A stretch of DNA of 64,000 nucleotides from Sebastes aleutianus (lineage: Eukaryota > Chordata > Actinopteri > Perciformes > Sebastidae). Location: contig CAKAKS010000060.1 of assembly GCA_916700875.1 (NCBI GenBank), positions 6,880,334 to 6,944,333 on the forward strand, read 5' to 3'. Shown in pieces: positions 59,699 to 64,000 of this stretch; positions within the stretch are counted from its first letter, which is position 1; every line of letters starts with the position of its first letter. The translations under genes were made by a program, and so were the position numbers. A model generated the notes under the pieces. The model made no database searches, was not told the DNA's origin, and was given only the letters and a program-made list of their open reading frames with translations.

Positions 59699-61572
59699 GT
59701 ACGGCAACACAAACTGACTTGGGCTGAGGCCGTGGGGTCTTCTGGTAGTGTGGTGGCGCAATTCGAGAGATGGACCGTCACGTCGCCTGCTCCTCATTTG
59801 CATACAGTTGAGGCCTAGGCTACTTTATGCAATTCCCGGGCGTCCGACGCGGTTCGTCGCCTCTGGAAACTCCTGAGAAATAAATGGAAAAAAATGGATG
59901 GATGGATAGTTATTTTATAGACATGTTTGATATGGATACACAAACACAGATAGACACACACAATACATTGCACGCACCACTGCTTCCATCCGGCTGTCCA
60001 GCCACACACGTTTGGAGCTGGTGACTGGACCACCAACGGTGGCCGGATCCTCTCCTCCTGGGTGGCCACAGTGGCAGAGCTTCCACGCTGCTCCTCACAT
60101 TTAGAGAACAGATTGAGATCTCCCGTCAGATAGACTTACAAAGGCCCTCCTACCCATAACCCAACCATGTTGAGAGGCAGAAAATACAGTTTATGCTTTC
60201 TCATAACAACACTAACCATGGACAGGAAACACTAGTTGATATGTGGGCACAGGGAGAGAAGGCTTTGAAGGCACTTTCACGCCGCTGGATTAGCGCCAGA
60301 CGATCGCTCCGTCCCCGCTGTTCTCGTCTGTGTTTTCCTTGTTGCCTGTCTTTGTCTGTCCCTCTCTCTTTGTTTATAATCCCAGTGCTGTTAACAGCTA
60401 GCTCGTTTCTCCAGCTCCAGCTCCTGTGTGTGGGTCTGAACATCTCTGAAGCCACTCCAACCTCCGCTGTTATCTCTTCTCCTCGGATCAGCCATTCATT
60501 ACACATATGGAGGCTTGGCTCCGAAACAGAGAGCTGCCTGGACTAGTAGCTGGGCTCTTAGATCTCTCTATCTCTGTCTGTCTCCTGATATTTCACTCTC
60601 TTGTTTTCCTCCCTTTCTCTCACTCTCTCGCCCACTCACTGGCTCACTCATCTGTCTTGTAGTTGTTAACTCCTCTTCTTTATTTACTTCATCCTCTGGC
60701 ATCCAGCTGGTCCACCTGTTCCACTCTCTCTCCCCTGACTATGTCTGTCTCTTTTCTCATCTGTCTCCTGATTAACCGTATCAGTAATCCATCTGAAGTA
60801 ACTCCTCTTCCTCATATCTCACCTTCCTCCTCTTATTCTCAACATTTTTTGCCCTTGTGCTTTACGTTTGACAAAGTACAGGAGGTCATCTTGACCTCAT
60901 CCCAGCAGTGGGTGTTTTTGGTGGATCAGGCTTATGGAGTATCTGTTTTCCAAACTTTCACTCCCTCATCCCAACAAGGCTGTTTTGCAATCTATTAAAA
61001 GTGAGCGTTCGCTCCGTCTGTGCTCCACTCTGCTGTCCCCACCAGCGCATGAAGTCCCCTGCCTGTCATAAACTAGACCACTCGTAATGTGCCTTGGCAT
61101 CCCGAGGCTTTAATGAGGAGCGAGGAGTGAACGGGACAAACACCAGTGACACATTAAGAGCGTTCAGCCCGTCGGTGGGCACATTCTCAGCGTTTAAATC
61201 TCACTAAGATTTAACCGCCTGTAATGGCCCATTTATCTGGCACTAGGAGCTGTCAGTCGCCTCAGCCATGATATTGTGTCGCAGGGCTTTAGGGAGACTT
61301 AACTTTTAACTACTGGAAGAAGCCAAGACACAAAGTTTTTTAGGACAAAACATGATAATGCGTTACTGATGGAGGCAATAAACATTATGTCAGTGATGAG
61401 AGGCAGCACAGGCATTGAAGTCATCAGATATCCATATTTTACATTGTGACCGCAAACAAACACAATCAAGTTTGCCCTTGAGTGCCCTTGATCAATCCTT
61501 TTTGCTATTAACCCTTTGTAATAATGGACAGTAATGAGACTATCAATAACAGCCAGTTTTGTCTCTTCTCAG
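59699..61572 (+). other. vps13b: vps13b intron J-K (1874 bp)
   Basis: GT-AG intron with CT-rich stretches near 60340-60380 and 60570-60740. No repeat family or gene is recognised. Confidence 0.85.
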
Positions 61573-61656
61573 GTGCCTTGCTCCAGTGGTTCTTTGCTTT
61601 ATGTTTGGTGTACTCTTATCACGATTGAACCTGGCTCTCACATGCAGCAGAGAGTG
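61573..61656 (+). CDS. vps13b: vps13b internal exon K
   Basis: This is an 84-bp symmetric exon (28 codons, phase 0 both ends), the shortest in the window. The acceptor is TCTTCTCAG and the donor is AGAGTG|GTGAGT. It encodes VPCSSGSLLYVWCTLITIEP and GSHMQQRV. The human VPS13B counterpart reads as the same VP.S..S..YVWCT..T.EP.S..QQR pattern. The last exon base is G and the following GTGAGT is a strong donor. The tandem GTG leaves a small ambiguity, which the family alignment (QQR-V/M then V/I-VFSPLF) resolves. Confidence 0.95.
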
Positions 61657-62750
61657 GTGAGTATCCCTACACACACACACACACTTTTCCTGATGCTCCG
61701 TCTGCTTTTACTATACTGTATGTAGAGGTTTCTCCAGCTCTTTCCAGGTAGTGAGAGCAATATATTATTGGTTACTAGGGAACACCAAAGCATTACAGAC
61801 AACTATGCATTAAAAACACAATGGATGTGTTAAAACTAGGGCTGTCAATCGATGATGATTGTCCATAGTTAGTCGTGATTAATCGCAAATTTATCGCACA
61901 TTTTTTATCTGTTCAAAATGTACCTTAAAGTGAGATTTGTCAAGTATTCAAAACTCTTATCAACATGGGAGTGGACAAATATGCTGCTTTATGCAAATGT
62001 ATGTATATATTTATTATTGGAAATCAATTAACAACACAAAACAATGACAGATATTGTCCAGAAACCCTCACAGGTACTGCATTTAGCATAAAAAATATGC
62101 TCAAATCATAAAAAAACACAAAAAAACTCAAGCCTAAAAGGCAACAACAGCTGTCAGTGTGCTGACTTGACTATGACTTACCCCAACCTGCATGTGATTA
62201 TCATAAAGTGGGCATGTCTGTAAAGGGGAGACTCGTAGGTAACCATAGAACCCATTTTCATTCACATGTCTCGAGGTCAGAGGTCAAGGGACCCCTTTAA
62301 AAAATGGCCATGCCAGTTTTTCCTCGACAAAATGTAGCATAGATTTGGGGCGTTAATTAGCCTCCTTCACGACAAGTTAGTATGACATGGTTGGTACCAA
62401 TGGATTCTTTGATTAGTGACGTTATTAGTAGCAAAACAAACAAACAAATCTTTTCCCTTTGTTGGTATAATTTGACATAAAATGTTCACAGACCAGCCTG
62501 GTTTGGTTGTTTATTACTTGGTTGATCTGTACTGTTTTCACATCATTTGCTGCCGTAGTTTCAACCCAGTGTATCTTATTAGGATAGCTGGAATTCAATG
62601 ATTTGTACAAAATGAGAAGACTTTATAAGTATTCATGGCAGCTGAATCATTGAACATTAGCTAACTACCCTTGCCAGTTTAATTCTGTACGGTCTGTTTG
62701 TCTGTGCAGTTTGTCTCACTGATGATTGTTCTGTATGAATCCCGTTTCAG
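61657..62750 (+). other. vps13b: vps13b intron K-L (1094 bp)
   Basis: More than half of this intron is a MITE (61837-62428). The rest is unremarkable. Confidence 0.9.
61837..62428 (+). mobile_element. hAT-type MITE, TAGGGCTGTCAA family, copy 6
   Basis: It starts TAGGGCTGTCAATCGATGATG and contains the full family body. A small A-rich change occurs near 62110-62125. The right end fades at GTGACGTTATTAGTAGC without TTGACAGCCCTA, so the TSD cannot be checked. Confidence 0.88.
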
Positions 62751-62926
62751 GTGGTTTTCAGTCCACTGTTTGTCATGAGGAGCCACTTGCCAGATCCAGT
62801 AACAGTCCACATAGAGAAGAGGAGTCTAGGACTGAGAGAGAGCCAGCTGATACATGGCCAGGGCCACCAGGAGCCCCTGCTGAACACTGAGGCCGACCTC
62901 ACCCACCACCTCACTTTCCAGGCCAG
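62751..62926 (+). CDS. vps13b: vps13b internal exon L (last in window)
   Basis: This is a 176-bp exon. The acceptor is CCCGTTTCAG and the donor is GGCCAG|GTAAAA. It starts in phase 0 and ends in phase 2, so its final Arg codon is completed in the next exon, beyond base 64000. It encodes VVFSPLFVMRSHLPDPVTVH, then EKRSLGLRESQLIHGQGH and EADLTHHLTFQA. Human VPS13B has VFSPLF.MRSHLPDP...LEKRSLGL.E.Q.I.G.G and a like HHLTFQAR end. It belongs to the VAB region. The donor is followed directly by a run of 14 A. Confidence 0.96.
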
Positions 62927-64000
62927 GTAAAAAAAAAAAAAAGAACGAAAGCTATGGAGCGTTGCCACATTGAAATCATCTAGTACATACTGGAGTATTG
63001 CCCAACATTTACAAAACAGTTACACCCTTAAAATGCAAGGTAGGTCTTCAAGGTTCAAGGCTCTTTACTTGTCCTTTGTCAATTCCAGCAAAGCAATCAT
63101 CGACAATGAAAATCTTTGGTCTAAGGTTATTTCAACTATGCTCATAAAGTATGTATATATAAAAGGGGAAATCACACAAGTAAATATAAAAGCAAAATGG
63201 TAATCTGAGGTATAAAACATAAATATAAAAATAAATATAAAATAGTAATGTAAATGTAAATTTGTAATTTAGTTGAAGACAGTATTTCAGATGGGAAAAC
63301 TGAATATAAACAGGATTTAATATGTATATGCATGATGAAAAGTAATATACAGTATGTACACAGAGGTGTAAACAGGAATGTAGTATGTAATAATAAGAAG
63401 TAATACAAATATATATATATCGAGAGGTGTAGACAGGAATGTAGTATGTATAGAGAATTATTTAATAAATAAATTATAAGATGTATTTATTTATATATAT
63501 ATTTATTTATCAGTGTTTGTAAGGCAATATTTATTTATTTAAATTATAAATATATATAATATTATACATATATGTATACACACACACACACAGAAGTGTA
63601 TATTTGTAAAAAAAAAAAAACAGTATGTAAAGTATATAAAGGTAAATAAAGGTAAAGTGACATGAGAGATGATCTGACATGATCTAAAGTGTATTAAAAA
63701 AATAACTATCTCACCCGCAAGACCAAGAACAAAAGTCTATGTGTCCCACAATACTTTAACCTTTCTACACATCTCATGATATATTAACCCAACTCTGAAT
63801 CTGAATCTGAGACAGACCTTCACCTGCTTCTGTTTTCATCCTTGCTGTTTCCTCATGACCAAGACGGGTGCCGATCAGCAGCAAAATTAACAGGGGAATT
63901 TAGTTCTTCAGCAACTAGCTCATACTGCTGCAAAGGACAGAGTCTGACTCTGGTCTTCTGCAATGGTTTTTATTTTATGTCTCAGTATAACAAAGATGGA
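62927..64000 (+). other. vps13b: Start of next vps13b intron (AT-rich)
   Basis: The donor GTAA is followed by a poly-A run. No further exon is found before the window ends. From 63120 to 63640 the sequence is very AT-rich. AGAGGTGTA.ACAGGAATGTAGTATGTA occurs twice (about 63362-63389 and 63423-63450). A CA run (63580-63592) and an A-run (about 63608-63620) follow. The stretch 63049-63115 (AAGGTTCAAGGCTCTTTACTT) resembles a known fish retroelement tail. Confidence 0.75.

Noticed and set aside
61650..61662. Alternative donor at the tandem GTG of exon K
   Set aside because: Using the earlier GTG would drop a Val codon that fills the position of Met in the human protein, and GTGAGT is the stronger donor.

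Overview
The window is vertebrate, intron-rich nuclear DNA from a teleost fish, most likely a percomorph. The composition, GT-AG exon-intron structure, dinucleotide microsatellites and many fish-type interspersed repeats (hAT-like DNA elements, foldback elements, tRNA-derived SINEs) all point there. It carries no bacterial, plasmid, phage or CRISPR features. The species cannot be fixed from the sequence alone.

The only protein-coding gene I can support is an internal part of vps13b (VPS13B/COH1, the gene behind human Cohen syndrome), on the + strand. Twelve exons are found at 11485-11687, 13019-13238, 15382-15566, 26765-26961, 28612-28793, 29036-29256, 29377-29508, 36002-36163, 55550-55705, 59432-59698, 61573-61656 and 62751-62926. 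They total 2185 bp, about 728 codons. All have AG acceptors and GT donors, the phases agree at every junction, and the joined frame has no stop. I place this at very roughly residues 2100-2840 of the ~4000-residue human protein, from memory of the family. Neither the start nor the end of the gene is in the window. The 5' exons lie before base 1, behind an intron of more than 11.4 kb, and the 3' exons lie after base 64000. VPS13B is a bridge-like lipid-transfer protein of the Golgi. The first exons here should encode part of the hydrophobic lipid groove, and the later ones the start of the VAB adaptor-binding region.

The rest, about 61.8 kb, is intron. Layout: 1-11484, upstream intron with a TIR element, a hAT-type MITE and a hAT copy nested in a foldback element. 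11485-15566, three exons and a SINE. 15567-26764, an 11.2 kb intron with an autonomous-type hAT relic that keeps a zinc-finger fragment of its transposase, plus other repeats. 26765-29508, four exons close together. 29509-36001, a 6.5 kb intron with a foldback element, a MITE and a SINE. 36002-36163, one exon directly followed by a CA microsatellite. 36164-55549, a 19.4 kb intron with MITEs, hAT elements and a 42-bp minisatellite. 55550-62926, the last four exons with a 1-kb inverted-repeat structure between two of them. 62927-64000, the start of the next intron, AT-rich.

The most informative structure outside the exons is one family of hAT-type MITEs (ends TAGGGCTGTCAA / TTGACAGCCCTA). It occurs six times in this one gene, five copies in one orientation and one inverted. 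One copy sits 18 bp past a 5' splice site. I see no convincing new biological system; the findings are about transposon structure and its possible effect on splicing.
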